A DNA stretch of 26,167 nt from 66-474 sp035695065. GTDB lineage: Bacteria; Pseudomonadota; Gammaproteobacteria; Xanthomonadales; Rhodanobacteraceae. Below, in pieces: positions 8,508 through 15,813 of the stretch; position 1 is the stretch's first letter; every line of letters begins with the position of its first letter. The stretch spans positions 1-26,167 of the forward strand of contig DASSEW010000065.1 of the NCBI GenBank assembly GCA_035695065.1, in the 5' to 3' direction. Both the position numbers and the translations under genes were made by a program. The notes below the pieces were generated by a model. That model did not search any database. It was not told where the DNA came from and worked only from the letters and a program-made list of their open reading frames with translations.

Positions 8508-9433
8508 CGCCCTGCTCCGACTTTTTCCGCGATGCGCAGCACCGCCGAACGCGCGCGGGGATTGGTCGCGGTTTCCGCATCGGACGGGAATTGCGCGCGA
8601 CCGATCGCGTGCAGCGGCGCTTGGGCAACTTGCGGCAACGGCAGTCCGCGGCGGCTTGGCGCCGGCTGTTCACCGCGGATGAAGTTCTTGACGATGCGGT
8701 CTTCCAGCGAATGGAAGCTGATCACCGCCAACCGTCCACCCGGCTTCAGCGCCTCGGTGATTGCGCGCAGGCCGCGTTCGAGCGAGCCGAGTTCGTCATT
8801 GACGTGGATGCGCAGGCCCTGGAAGGTGCGCGTGGCCGGATGCTTGTTGCGCTCGCGGCGGCCGATCGTGCGTTCCACCAGATCGGCAAGTTCGCGCGTG
8901 GTGCGGATCGGCACTTCCGCGCGCCGCGCCACGATCGCACGCGCGATGCGGCGACTCATCCGTTCCTCGCCGTGGCGCCAAAGCACGTCCGCGATTTCGG
9001 TTTCGTCCGCGCGCGCCAGGAATTCCGCCGCGCTCTCGCCGCGGGTGGTGTCCATGCGCATGTCCAGCGGCGCATCGGCAAGAAACGAGAAGCCGCGCGC
9101 GGGATCATCCAGTTGCGGGGACGACACGCCCAGGTCCAGCAATGCGCCGTCCAGTTCGCGCGCCTCGTCCCACGCCGCGACCTCGGCGAAATTGCCGTGG
9201 CGGATGGCGACACGCGGATCGGCAGCGAAGGCGCGCTGCGCTTCGGCGATGGCTTGGCGGTCGCGATCCATCAGCAGCAGGCGGCCGTCGTCATCGAGAC
9301 GCTCCAGGATCGCGCGCGCATGGCCGCCGCGGCCGAAGGTGCCGTCGAGATAACACCCGTGCGGGCGCACCGCCAGCCCGGCGATCGCCTCGTCGCGCAT
9401 CACCGGGATGTGCGCCGCCGCGCGCTCGATCAT
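8504..9433 (-). CDS. rsmH: 16S rRNA (cytosine-1402-N4)-methyltransferase RsmH
   Basis: RsmH methylates N4 of C1402 in the 16S rRNA decoding centre, using SAM. From MIERAAAHIPVMRDEA the protein has 309 residues, the normal length. Motifs seen are the SAM-binding DGTFGRGGH at about 30-38, LLMDRD, DLGVSSPQLDDPARGFSF, and the C-terminal FHSLEDRIVKNF. Another ATG 8 codons upstream (9457-9455) is possible. I chose 9433 because it places the conserved HIPVMRDEA about 8 residues in, as in homologues. It is the second gene of the dcw operon and is cotranscribed with mraZ. Confidence 0.95.
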   Translation of the reverse strand: MIERAAAHIPVMRDEAIAGLAVRPHGCYLDGTFGRGGHARAILERLDDDGRLLLMDRDRQAIAEAQRAFAADPRVAIRHGNFAEVAAWDEARELDGALLDLGVSSPQLDDPARGFSFLADAPLDMRMDTTRGESAAEFLARADETEIADVLWRHGEERMSRRIARAIVARRAEVPIRTTRELADLVERTIGRRERNKHPATRTFQGLRIHVNDELGSLERGLRAITEALKPGGRLAVISFHSLEDRIVKNFIRGEQPAPSRRGLPLPQVAQAPLHAIGRAQFPSDAETATNPRARSAVLRIAEKVGAGR

Positions 9434-9540
9434 CAATCCCGTCCCGTCCACGTGCATCCACCGAAATCGCGCGCGGACACCGCGCCGCGCATGCCTGTAC
9501 CTGTTTCTTTGCGCGCGGCGCGTCTCGCGAAGCGCGCAGG

Positions 9541-9987
9541 TCACAACCGCAATCCCGCCATGTCCTCGCTGATGTCGGCTTCGCCGATCGTCTGCCGGAT
9601 CTTGGCGAGATGCGCCTGTTCGCTCCAAAGTTCGAACTTGTTGCCCATCCCGAGCAGCACCGCCTTCTTCTCGATGCCCGCCGCCGCGCGCTGGCTGGCC
9701 GGCAGCAGCACGCGCGCGGAACCGTCCAGTTCCACCTGCGTCGCGGCGCCGACCAGTTTCAGCTGCAGGTCGCGATGCACGCGCTTGACGCTCGGCAACG
9801 CGTTGACCTGGTCGCGCACGCTCTCCCATTCCGGCTGTGGGAAGATCCACAGGCAGCCGTGCTCGAACGGGTTGTAGGCGATGACCAGGCGGTTGTTGCA
9901 GGCGCGCGCGATCAGCTCGCGGTAGGCGGAAGGAACCGCCAGCCGACCCTTGTCGTCCACGGTGATTGCGGTTTCGCCCTGGAACAT
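9541..9987 (-). CDS. mraZ: Transcriptional regulator MraZ
   Basis: MraZ is an AbrB-fold DNA-binding protein that controls its own dcw operon by binding repeated TGGGN boxes upstream of itself. The 148-residue protein has two SpoVT/AbrB-like halves. The first begins MFQGETAITVDDKGRLAVP and includes YNPFEHGCLWIFP. The second includes VELDGSARVLLPASQR. A longer frame starts at 10014, but that would begin inside the operator boxes. The ATG at 9987-9985 gives the family N-terminus. The operator boxes it should recognise are visible at 10000-10034. Confidence 0.96.
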   Translation of the reverse strand: MFQGETAITVDDKGRLAVPSAYRELIARACNNRLVIAYNPFEHGCLWIFPQPEWESVRDQVNALPSVKRVHRDLQLKLVGAATQVELDGSARVLLPASQRAAAGIEKKAVLLGMGNKFELWSEQAHLAKIRQTIGEADISEDMAGLRL

Positions 9988-9999
9988 TCGCCGCGCTCT

Positions 10000-10034
10000 T
10001 CCACAAAATCCCACAAAATCACACCGAAACCCAC
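10000..10034 (-). promoter_or_regulatory. MraZ operator: four boxes at 10-bp spacing
   Basis: On the minus strand four boxes follow each other at exactly 10-bp intervals: GTGGG (10034-10030), GTGTG (10024-10020), GTGGG (10014-10010) and GTGGA (10004-10000). MraZ is known to bind repeated TGGGN sites with 5-nt spacers ahead of mraZ. The first box overlaps the -10 element, which fits repression. Confidence 0.85.
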
Positions 10035-10061
10035 CTTAGTCTCAGGTCCTGAGATAGTCAA
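10033..10061 (-). promoter_or_regulatory. Promoter of the dcw operon (Pmra)
   Basis: On the minus strand a -35 TTGACT (10061-10056) is followed after exactly 17 bp by a -10 TAAGGT (10038-10033). The predicted transcription start is near 10026, in or just before the second MraZ box, about 39 nt upstream of the mraZ start codon. It is the only well-formed promoter seen for mraZ-murC. Confidence 0.75.
10040..10054. promoter_or_regulatory. Perfect 15-bp palindrome in the promoter spacer
   Basis: The spacer between the -35 and -10 of the dcw promoter contains TCTCAGG and its complement CCTGAGA around one central base. A perfect inverted repeat in this position is what a dimeric regulator site would look like. 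It does not match the MraZ box. The protein that would bind it is unknown. Confidence 0.55.
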
Positions 10062-10252
10062 GGGAAATTTTGCTTGTGGATCAAAGAGAAAGGCGCGGAT
10101 GTGACCATTTTTCAAGGCACTTCTGAGCTGTTGGCCAGAGGTGCTTGAAAGCATGGGGATTTCGAGAAGGCGACTGCCTGCAGGTTGAGCCCGGAGTGGG
10201 CTCCCGGCAAAAGAGTCCCTCTTCCAGCTCTCCTGCGGGAACGCCCGTCGAA
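10062..10252. repeat. Gene-free stretch with hairpins upstream of mraZ
   Basis: No coding signal is convincing here. The clearest structure is the hairpin GAGCCC-GGAGT-GGGCTC at 10187-10203, with the same arm-GGA-arm design as the repeats on its right. The part next to the dcw promoter (10062-10130) is AT-richer, with TTTT and AAATTT runs, and may act as an upstream element. Confidence 0.45.
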
Positions 10253-10366
10253 GCGGCGGCGGAGCCACCAGGAGTGCGGCCAGGGATGGTCGCTTCCGGA
10301 CCATTCGATGCGAAATCGCCGACGCCCAGGAAACGTAATTGATTGCCGCGATCATGGACGATCGCA
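10253..10366. repeat. Hairpin repeat, copy 1 of a tandem pair
   Basis: Copy 1 begins GCGGCGGCGG and contains CCACCAGGAGTGCGGCC, an imperfect hairpin GCGGCCA-GGGA-TGGTCGC, and at its end a perfect hairpin GCGATC-ATGGAC-GATCGC (10348-10365). The same order of parts recurs about 122 bp further on. Related hairpins occur inside the glycosylase-family gene at 16292-16337. Confidence 0.75.
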
Positions 10367-10374
10367 TGCAAAAC

Positions 10375-10488
10375 GCGGCGGCGAAGCCGCCAGGAGTGCG
10401 GCCACGGATGGCCGCTTCTGGGCTATCCGACGCGGCAACCCGGAAGCTGCGAAAGAATGATCGATTTCCGCGATCATGGACGATCGCG
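10375..10488. repeat. Hairpin repeat, copy 2 of a tandem pair
   Basis: Copy 2 carries GCCAGGAGTGCGGCC, then a perfect hairpin GCGGCCA-CGGA-TGGCCGC, and ends with GCGATC-ATGGAC-GATCGC at 10470-10487. The middle parts of the two copies differ more than the hairpins. It lies just downstream of rnpB, so the last hairpin could help end or process the rnpB transcript, although no U-run follows it. Confidence 0.75.
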
Positions 10489-10494
10489 CAAACA

Positions 10495-10852
10495 GCGGAG
10501 TCGGCCTGTAAGCCGGGTTCTGTTCGCCTTGCGGCGTGACAGTCATTCCTCTCGGCGCAGCGTCACCGCTGCGCTCCAGCGACCAACCCGGGAACGGCGC
10601 GGGCCGCGCCATCGTTCCCCTATTCGGTCTTGCTCCAGGTGGGGTTTGCCGTGCCGGTCTGTTGCCAGACTCGCGGTGCGCTCTTACCGCACCGTTTCAC
10701 CCTTGCCTGATCCCCTTGCGAGGCCATCGGCGGTCTGCTCTCTGTTGCACTGTCCGTCGGCTCGCGCCGCCCAGGCGTTACCTGGCACCTTGCCCTGCGG
10801 AGCCCGGACTTTCCTCGACGCTTGCGCGACGCGACTGTCCGGCCGACTCCGT
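10495..10852 (-). ncRNA. rnpB: RNase P RNA (bacterial type A)
   Basis: RNase P RNA is the catalytic subunit that cuts the 5' leaders of tRNA precursors. The 5' and 3' ends form helix P1: CGGAGTCGGCC near 10850 pairs with GGCCGACTCCG near 10500. Just inside the 5' end is the conserved GAGGAAAGTCCGGGCTCC, and further on are GTGAAACGGTGCGGTAAGAG, CACCGCGAGTCTGGCAACAG, and near the 3' end AGAACCCGGCTTACAGGCCG. The size of about 358 nt is right for type A. The ends are set by P1 and the promoter, so they are good to a few bases. Protein frames across this stretch are spurious. Confidence 0.96.
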
Positions 10853-10857
10853 CGCGG

Positions 10858-10863
10858 ATTGTA
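10858..10863 (-). promoter_or_regulatory. -10 element of rnpB
   Basis: TACAAT on the minus strand lies about 6-7 nt before the predicted 5' end of the RNA. A -35 is not clear; AAGTTG at 10886-10881 has a 17-bp spacer but is weak. The promoter overlaps the last codons of rsmI. Confidence 0.65.
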
Positions 10864-10879
10864 TCAGCGCTCGTCGCGA

Positions 10880-11695
10880 TCAACTTTCATAGAGCGCCTT
10901 GCGCGGTGCGCCGCTGATCGCAGCGGCGAGTTTCGCCGCCTGCGCGGGCGACAGCTCTTCGCGCAACAATGCGTAGACGCGCAGGCCTTCGATCACCTTG
11001 TCGTCGGCCGCTTCGGCGGCACCGGCGACGACCAGCACGAACTCGCCGCGCTGCTGATTGCGATCTTCGTCCAGCCGCAGGCAGATGGATTCCAGCGTAT
11101 CGCCGAGCGCGGTTTCGTAGAGCTTGGTCAATTCGCGCAGCAGCCGAGCCTCGCGCTGCGCGCCGAACGCGTCGCGCAGATCTTCGCAGCATTCGCGGAT
11201 GCGATGCGCGGATTCGTAGAACACCAGCGTGCGTGGCTCATGCGCCAGTTCGCGCAACCGCGCGCGCCGCGCCGGCGCTTTCGCGGGCAGAAAACCTTCG
11301 AACACGAACCGGTCGCTCGGCAAGCCGGACACCGAGAGCGCGGCGATGGCCGCGCACGCGCCCGGCACGGCGCCGACCTGATAACCCGCCTCGCGCGCTG
11401 CGCGCACCAGCCGGTAGCCGGGATCGCTGATCAGCGGCGTGCCTGCGTCGGAAATCAGCGCGACGTCCTCGCCGGCCTGCAATCGCGAAAGCAGCGGCCC
11501 GATCGCCTCGCGTTCGTTGTGCTCGTGCAACGCGACCAGCGGCGTGCCGATGCCGAAGTGCGCCAGCAGTGGCTTGCTGTGCCGCGTGTCTTCAGCCGCG
11601 ATCAACGCCACCTCGCGCAGCACGCGTTGCGCACGCGGGGAAAAGTCCTCGAGGTTGCCGATGGGCGTGGCCACGATCCACAAGGTGCCTGCCAT
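10880..11695 (-). CDS. rsmI: 16S rRNA (cytidine-1402-2'-O)-methyltransferase RsmI
   Basis: RsmI adds the 2'-O-methyl group to C1402 of 16S rRNA, the same nucleotide modified by RsmH from the dcw operon. The 271-residue protein is a tetrapyrrole-methylase-type SAM enzyme. Motifs seen are ATPIGNLEDFSPRA at the N-terminus, AAEDTRHS, SDAGTPLISDPG and LPSDRFVFEGFLP, all typical of RsmI. A Shine-Dalgarno site (CAGGAG) lies just upstream of the ATG at 11695-11693. It is transcribed away from lpoA, the common proteobacterial arrangement. Its end abuts the rnpB promoter. Confidence 0.96.
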   Translation of the reverse strand: MAGTLWIVATPIGNLEDFSPRAQRVLREVALIAAEDTRHSKPLLAHFGIGTPLVALHEHNEREAIGPLLSRLQAGEDVALISDAGTPLISDPGYRLVRAAREAGYQVGAVPGACAAIAALSVSGLPSDRFVFEGFLPAKAPARRARLRELAHEPRTLVFYESAHRIRECCEDLRDAFGAQREARLLRELTKLYETALGDTLESICLRLDEDRNQQRGEFVLVVAGAAEAADDKVIEGLRVYALLREELSPAQAAKLAAAISGAPRKALYES

Positions 11696-11787
11696 AAGTC
11701 TCCTGTCGACGCGTGCTCACGGCCTTCATGCCGTCGGGATGCTGCGCATGGGCTATCATCGTGGAAAAAGCACGCGAGGACAGCACG
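11696..11787. promoter_or_regulatory. Divergent promoter region between rsmI and lpoA
   Basis: The 92-bp gap must hold promoters for both directions. The best -10 candidate on the plus strand is TATCAT at 11754-11759. No convincing -35 is seen at the right distance. GAGGA at 11776-11780 is a good ribosome-binding site for lpoA. Confidence 0.4.
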
Positions 11788-13314
11788 ATGCGCGGAATCC
11801 GGATTCCAGCGGCCCGATTGAGTTGCGCATGGCTATGCGCCGCGGCGTTGCTCACCGGTTGCGCCGGCCTCAGCCAACGCGTATCACAACCCTCGCCGGA
11901 AGCGCCCGCGCAAGCCCTGCCACCGGCGCAACAGGCGCAATTGATGGCCGAACACGCACGCGCGCAGGAAGCCAATGGCGACGCCTTCGGCGCCGCACAC
12001 ACCTGGGCGCAACTCTCGCCGCTGGTGTCGCCGGCCGCCCGCGCCGACAACGCGCAACAGATCCGTCGCCTGCTGATGTCGCTCGATCCGCAGCAACTCA
12101 AGACCGATTACGACACGCTCGCCGGCAACGACCCGCTGAAGCCGCACGCGCGCGCGGCGCTTCAGCAACTGGGCGTGGCGGTGGCGCGCCCCTTGCCGCA
12201 ACTGGATCACCCGGTCGGCACCGAGATCGGTGCCGGCAATGCGATCACGCGGGAAGGTTTCCAGATGCCTGCGCGGATCGCGCTGCTGCTGCCCATGAAA
12301 GGTCCGCTCGCCACGCCGGCGGAAGCGGTGCGCGAAGGATTTTTCACCGCCTACTTTGGCGATACCTCGGATGCGTCGCGTCCGCAGGTGCACAGTTACG
12401 ACAGCGGCGGCACGCCCGCGCAGTCACAGCAGGCCTACAACCAGGCAGTGGCCGACGGCGCGAACCTCGTCATCGGCCCGCTCGGGCGCGACAGCGTGGC
12501 GGCGATGTTCGCGCGCGGCGCGCTGCCGGTTCCGATGCTGGCGCTGAATCATCCGGACAACAACGTGCAACCGCCACCGGGCAGCGCCGAATTCGGATTG
12601 CTGCCGGAAGCGGAAGGCGCGCAGGCCGCGGCGCACATGAGCGAACGCGGCGTGCACCAGGCGATCGTGTTCATGGGCAACGACGATCGCGCGCGGCGCT
12701 CGGAGGCCGCGTTCAAGGCGCAGTTCGAAAGCCTCGGCGGGCAGGTGCTGAGCGAAACCACGCTGAGCAACGACAACGTGGATTATTCCGATGCCATCAA
12801 GGCCGCGCTGACCGATGCGCCGCCGGATGCCGGCATCCTGCTGCTGATGCGCCCGCAGACCGCGCGGGTGCTGATGCCGCAATTGCACCTCGCCCAGACC
12901 ACGCAACCGGTGTTCGCGACCTCGCTGATCTACGCCGGCGCGGACAACGCCACCGCCGATCGTGATCTCGACGGCGTGGAGTTCTGCGACGCGCCATGGC
13001 TGTTCGATGCACAACCGGGCCTGCCCGACCACGGCACCATCGCGGCGCAACTGCCCGACGCGCGCGGCGCGGCGGCACGGCTGTTCGCCTTCGGCATGGA
13101 CGCCTGGGCCCTGGCGCCGTATCTCGACTGGCTGCGCACGCATCCGGGCACCTACGTTCCGGGCGCCACCGGACAATTGACCGAGGACGCGCAAGGACGC
13201 GTGCATCGCGTGCCGGTGTGGGCGAGCTTCCAGGACGGCGTGGCACGCCCGGTTGCCGCCGGCATGGACGCTGCACCGCTGATGCCCGCACCGGCGACGT
13301 CTTCCGCGCAGTGA
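11788..13314 (+). CDS. lpoA: Penicillin-binding protein activator LpoA (LppC family lipoprotein)
   Basis: LpoA-type lipoproteins sit in the outer membrane and stimulate PBP1A. The 508-residue protein has a signal peptide with lipobox LLTGC, the lipidated residue being Cys25. A short helical region at about 40-130 follows, then a periplasmic-binding-protein-like domain from about residue 165 (PARIALLLPMKGPLATPAEA, NLVIGPLGRDSVAAMF, HQAIVFMGNDDRARRSEAAF). E. coli LpoA is longer because of a larger N-terminal TPR domain, so this is a short form of the kind found in several gammaproteobacteria. I chose the start MRGIRIP for its Shine-Dalgarno site and signal peptide, rejecting the in-frame start 25 codons upstream. 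Its stop overlaps yraN (GTGA). Confidence 0.92.
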   Translation: MRGIRIPAARLSCAWLCAAALLTGCAGLSQRVSQPSPEAPAQALPPAQQAQLMAEHARAQEANGDAFGAAHTWAQLSPLVSPAARADNAQQIRRLLMSLDPQQLKTDYDTLAGNDPLKPHARAALQQLGVAVARPLPQLDHPVGTEIGAGNAITREGFQMPARIALLLPMKGPLATPAEAVREGFFTAYFGDTSDASRPQVHSYDSGGTPAQSQQAYNQAVADGANLVIGPLGRDSVAAMFARGALPVPMLALNHPDNNVQPPPGSAEFGLLPEAEGAQAAAHMSERGVHQAIVFMGNDDRARRSEAAFKAQFESLGGQVLSETTLSNDNVDYSDAIKAALTDAPPDAGILLLMRPQTARVLMPQLHLAQTTQPVFATSLIYAGADNATADRDLDGVEFCDAPWLFDAQPGLPDHGTIAAQLPDARGAAARLFAFGMDAWALAPYLDWLRTHPGTYVPGATGQLTEDAQGRVHRVPVWASFQDGVARPVAAGMDAAPLMPAPATSSAQ

Positions 13315-13670
13315 ACGCACGCGCGTCAGGCGACGTCTTCGAGGACCGTGCCCTCGAGCATTTGCAGCGGGCGGGATTGAAGCTGCTCGCGCGCAATTTC
13401 GCCACGCGCTTCGGCGAGCTGGACCTGGTGATGCGCGACGCCGAAGAACTGGTGTTCGTGGAAGTGCGTTATCGTCGGCATCGCGATTTCGGCGGCGGCG
13501 CGGCGTCGATCGGCGCGGCCAAGCGGGAACGCATCGCACTCGCCGCGCAGGGGTTCCTGCAAGCGCATCCGAAGTGGTCTGCACTGCCCTGCCGCTTCGA
13601 TGTGGTAGCGTTCGACGGACGCGCGGATGCCGCTGAATGCGAATGGCACAAGGCCGCGTTCGAGGTTTGA
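13311..13670 (+). CDS. yraN: YraN family endonuclease-like protein (UPF0102)
   Basis: This is a small protein of the YraN/UPF0102 family, which has a restriction-endonuclease-like fold. A function in DNA processing is assumed but not established. Starting at the GTG at 13311, which overlaps the lpoA stop, gives 119 residues, the family length. Typical motifs are GDVFEDRALEHLQRAG, LLARNFATRFGELDLVMRD and LVFVEVRYRR, containing the E-D-x-V-x-V pattern of the nuclease core. It follows lpoA as in E. coli, and the overlap suggests coupled translation. Confidence 0.92.
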   Translation: MNARASGDVFEDRALEHLQRAGLKLLARNFATRFGELDLVMRDAEELVFVEVRYRRHRDFGGGAASIGAAKRERIALAAQGFLQAHPKWSALPCRFDVVAFDGRADAAECEWHKAAFEV

Positions 13671-13757
13671 ACTTCACGCGCGCCCTGGTTTCGAACCACG
13701 AACAAGCAACATGAATCCGCCGCCCACGCTTCACGCGAACGGCATTGGGACATTTCG

Positions 13758-14315
13758 ATGAAACACATTCTCCGCCTGCTTTCGCTCGCATGCCTCATCG
13801 CGGTATTCGTTGCGCTGTCGGCATGCAGCACCTTCACCGACCGCCGTGGCTTCAACCGCGTGCTCAACGACCGCAACGTGCAGATCACCGCCCAGCGCAC
13901 GCTGGACGATGATCCCGCGCTCGCCGGCAAGGTGCGGATCGGCACTGCCGTGTACGACGGCGTGCTGCTGCTGATCGGCGAAGTGCCGACCGAGGATCTC
14001 AAGGCACGCGCGGAGGCCGACGTCACCGGCTTCGAAGGCGTGCGCCGCGTGGACAACGAGATCGACGTGATGCCGATCCCGCCGTTCTCGCAGCGCGCCG
14101 CCGACGCGGCGCTGACCGCGCGCGTGAAAGCTTCGCTGTTGAACATCACCAGCTTGCCTGGCTTCGATCCGGGACGCGTCAACGTCAGTACTGCGCACGG
14201 GAACGTCTACCTGATGGGCCTGCTCAGCCATCAGGAAGCCGACGCCGTCACCGACATCGTGCGGCATGTCGCGGGCGTGCAGAAGGTGGTGAGGGTGTTC
14301 GAATACACGGACTGA
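13758..14315 (+). CDS. dolP: Dual-BON-domain lipoprotein DolP (YraP)
   Basis: DolP is an outer-membrane lipoprotein that supports envelope integrity and septal cell-wall remodelling. The 185-residue protein has a signal peptide with lipobox LSAC (Cys23) and two BON domains at about residues 40-110 and 112-185. The first contains GTAVYDGVLLLIGEVPTED and the second contains RVNVSTAHGNVYLMGLLSHQ. In E. coli the order is lpoA-yraN-diaA-dolP; here diaA is absent and 87 nt separate yraN from dolP. No strong Shine-Dalgarno site is seen. A 16-codon open frame (13711-13761) ends on the dolP start codon and could couple translation, but this may be chance. Confidence 0.93.
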   Translation: MKHILRLLSLACLIAVFVALSACSTFTDRRGFNRVLNDRNVQITAQRTLDDDPALAGKVRIGTAVYDGVLLLIGEVPTEDLKARAEADVTGFEGVRRVDNEIDVMPIPPFSQRAADAALTARVKASLLNITSLPGFDPGRVNVSTAHGNVYLMGLLSHQEADAVTDIVRHVAGVQKVVRVFEYTD

Positions 14316-14319
14316 GAGA

Positions 14320-14420
14320 GGGGACGGGAGATGGGTGGCGGGAGCGCTCTGAACGTGCATCGCCGCAAGCGCGAAATTTCGATTTTTGCGCCCCCACTAC
14401 CCGTCCCCAATCCCCTGCCC
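14320..14420. repeat. Inverted G/C-rich repeat between dolP and the oxidoreductase gene
   Basis: The left arm (14320-14349, GGGGACGGGAGATGGGTGG and on to GGGAGCGCTCT) is roughly the inverse of the right arm (14388-14420, GCGCCCCCACTACCCGTCCC and on). The right arm is close to the tandem units at 23053-23158 and to the inverse of 22947-22975. The arms are about 40 nt apart. The stretch CGAAATTTCGATTTTT between them may give weak termination. Confidence 0.7.
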
Positions 14421-14436
14421 GCGTAAACTTGCGCTC

Positions 14437-15813
14437 ATGTCCTTGACTGCAAGCCTCCAATCCTCGCTGCGCTCGATCTTCCCCGCCGACGCCTGCGCGC
14501 TGGATCAGGCCACGCGCGCCGCGTATGCGTACGACAACTCGCGGCGGATCGCGATGCCCGATGCGGTGGTATTCCCGACCACGCACGAGCAGGTGGTCGC
14601 GCTGATCGAAGCTTGCCGCGAAGCGCACGTCCCGCTGATCCCACGCGGGCGCGGCACCAACACCACCGGCGCGACCGTGCCCGATGCCGGCGGCGTGGTC
14701 GCCAGCTTCGAACGCATGAATCGCATCCTCGACATCGCGCCGGGCGATCGACTCGCGATCGTCGAGCCCGGCGTACTGAATGCCGACCTGCAACGCGCTC
14801 TGGCAAAACATGGCTTGTTCTGGCCGCCCGATCCGACGTCGGCGCCGTACTGCACGATCGGTGGGAATCTCGCCTGCAACGCGGGCGGTCCGCGCGCGGT
14901 GAAGTACGGCGCGACGCGCGACAACGTGCTCGGAATGCGCGCGGTGGCGGGCAGCGGGCAAGCGTTCCGCTGCGGCACCCACACGACCAAGGGTTCGGTC
15001 GGCTACGACCTCACGCGCTACCTGATCGGTTCGGAAGGCACGCTGGCACTGATCACCGAAGCGACATTGAAACTGACGCCCGCGCCGTCCGCGCTGCGCA
15101 CGGTGCACGCGGCCTATGCGGACGTGGCAAGCGCCGCGCAGGCGGTCGCGCGGATCATGGCGCAGCCGGCCACGCCGTGCGCGCTGGAGTTCATGGACGA
15201 CGCCGCGCTGAAACTCGCACGCGAGAACGGCGCCGACGCACCGGCGAACGCGGGCGCGCTGCTGCTGATCGAAGTGGATGGCGAGGAAGCCGCGTTGCGG
15301 GCGAGCGTTGCCGCGATCGAACACGCCGCAAACGTCGAAGGACTGATCGAGTGGCGGGCGGCGGCGAATCGCGACGAGGCGCAGGCGCTGTGGGCCGCGC
15401 GCAAGGCGCTGTCGCCCGCGCTGCGCAAGATTTCGCTGCACAAGATCAACGAGGACGTGGTGGTACCGGTGTCGCGCGTGCCGCAACTGGTGGATCGCAT
15501 CCGGCGCCTGTCGGCGCAATATGAATTGCCGATCGTCACTTTCGGCCACGCCGGCAACGGCAACCTGCACGTGAACCTGCTTCCGCGCGACGATGCCGAG
15601 CGCGAACGCGCACGGCCGTGCCTGCGCGAAGTGTTCGAAGCGGTGATCGCGCTGGAGGGCACGCTTTCCGGCGAGCACGGCATCGGCACCGCCAAGCGCG
15701 ATTTCATGAGCCAGGCGCTGGATGCGTCCGCGCTGCAATTGATGCGCGGGATCAAGCGGGTGTTCGATCCGGACGGCATCTTGAATCCCGGGAAATTGTT
15801 GCCCAATGCGTGA
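14437..15813 (+). CDS. FAD-binding oxidoreductase, GlcD / D-lactate dehydrogenase type
   Basis: A flavoprotein of the FAD_binding_4 / FAD-oxidase C family that oxidises 2-hydroxy acids such as D-lactate, glycolate or D-2-hydroxyglutarate. The 458-residue protein has an N-terminal PCMH-type FAD domain with PRGRGTNTTGATVP at about residues 68-81, PTSAPYCTIGGNLACNAGG, KYGATRDNVLG and SEGTLALITEATLKL. The C-terminal domain carries the family signature HAGNGNLHVN and EHGIGTAKRDF near the end. Substrate cannot be told from sequence. There is no glcE or glcF partner nearby, so a stand-alone dehydrogenase is likelier than a glycolate oxidase complex. A -10-like TAAACT at 14424-14429 is only 7 nt before the ATG, which could mean a leaderless mRNA. 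Confidence 0.9.
   Translation: MSLTASLQSSLRSIFPADACALDQATRAAYAYDNSRRIAMPDAVVFPTTHEQVVALIEACREAHVPLIPRGRGTNTTGATVPDAGGVVASFERMNRILDIAPGDRLAIVEPGVLNADLQRALAKHGLFWPPDPTSAPYCTIGGNLACNAGGPRAVKYGATRDNVLGMRAVAGSGQAFRCGTHTTKGSVGYDLTRYLIGSEGTLALITEATLKLTPAPSALRTVHAAYADVASAAQAVARIMAQPATPCALEFMDDAALKLARENGADAPANAGALLLIEVDGEEAALRASVAAIEHAANVEGLIEWRAAANRDEAQALWAARKALSPALRKISLHKINEDVVVPVSRVPQLVDRIRRLSAQYELPIVTFGHAGNGNLHVNLLPRDDAERERARPCLREVFEAVIALEGTLSGEHGIGTAKRDFMSQALDASALQLMRGIKRVFDPDGILNPGKLLPNA

Noticed and set aside
10074..10082. DnaA-box-like TGTGGATCA near the dcw promoter
   Set aside because: A single imperfect 9-mer with no cluster and no other origin features; chance occurrence is likely.
10081..10371. 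Short open frames between mraZ and rnpB
   Set aside because: They run through repeat hairpins, differ in each copy and match no family; none has a good ribosome-binding site.
10352..10883. Protein frames across the RNase P RNA gene
   Set aside because: The stretch is explained fully by rnpB, with paired ends and conserved core sequences.
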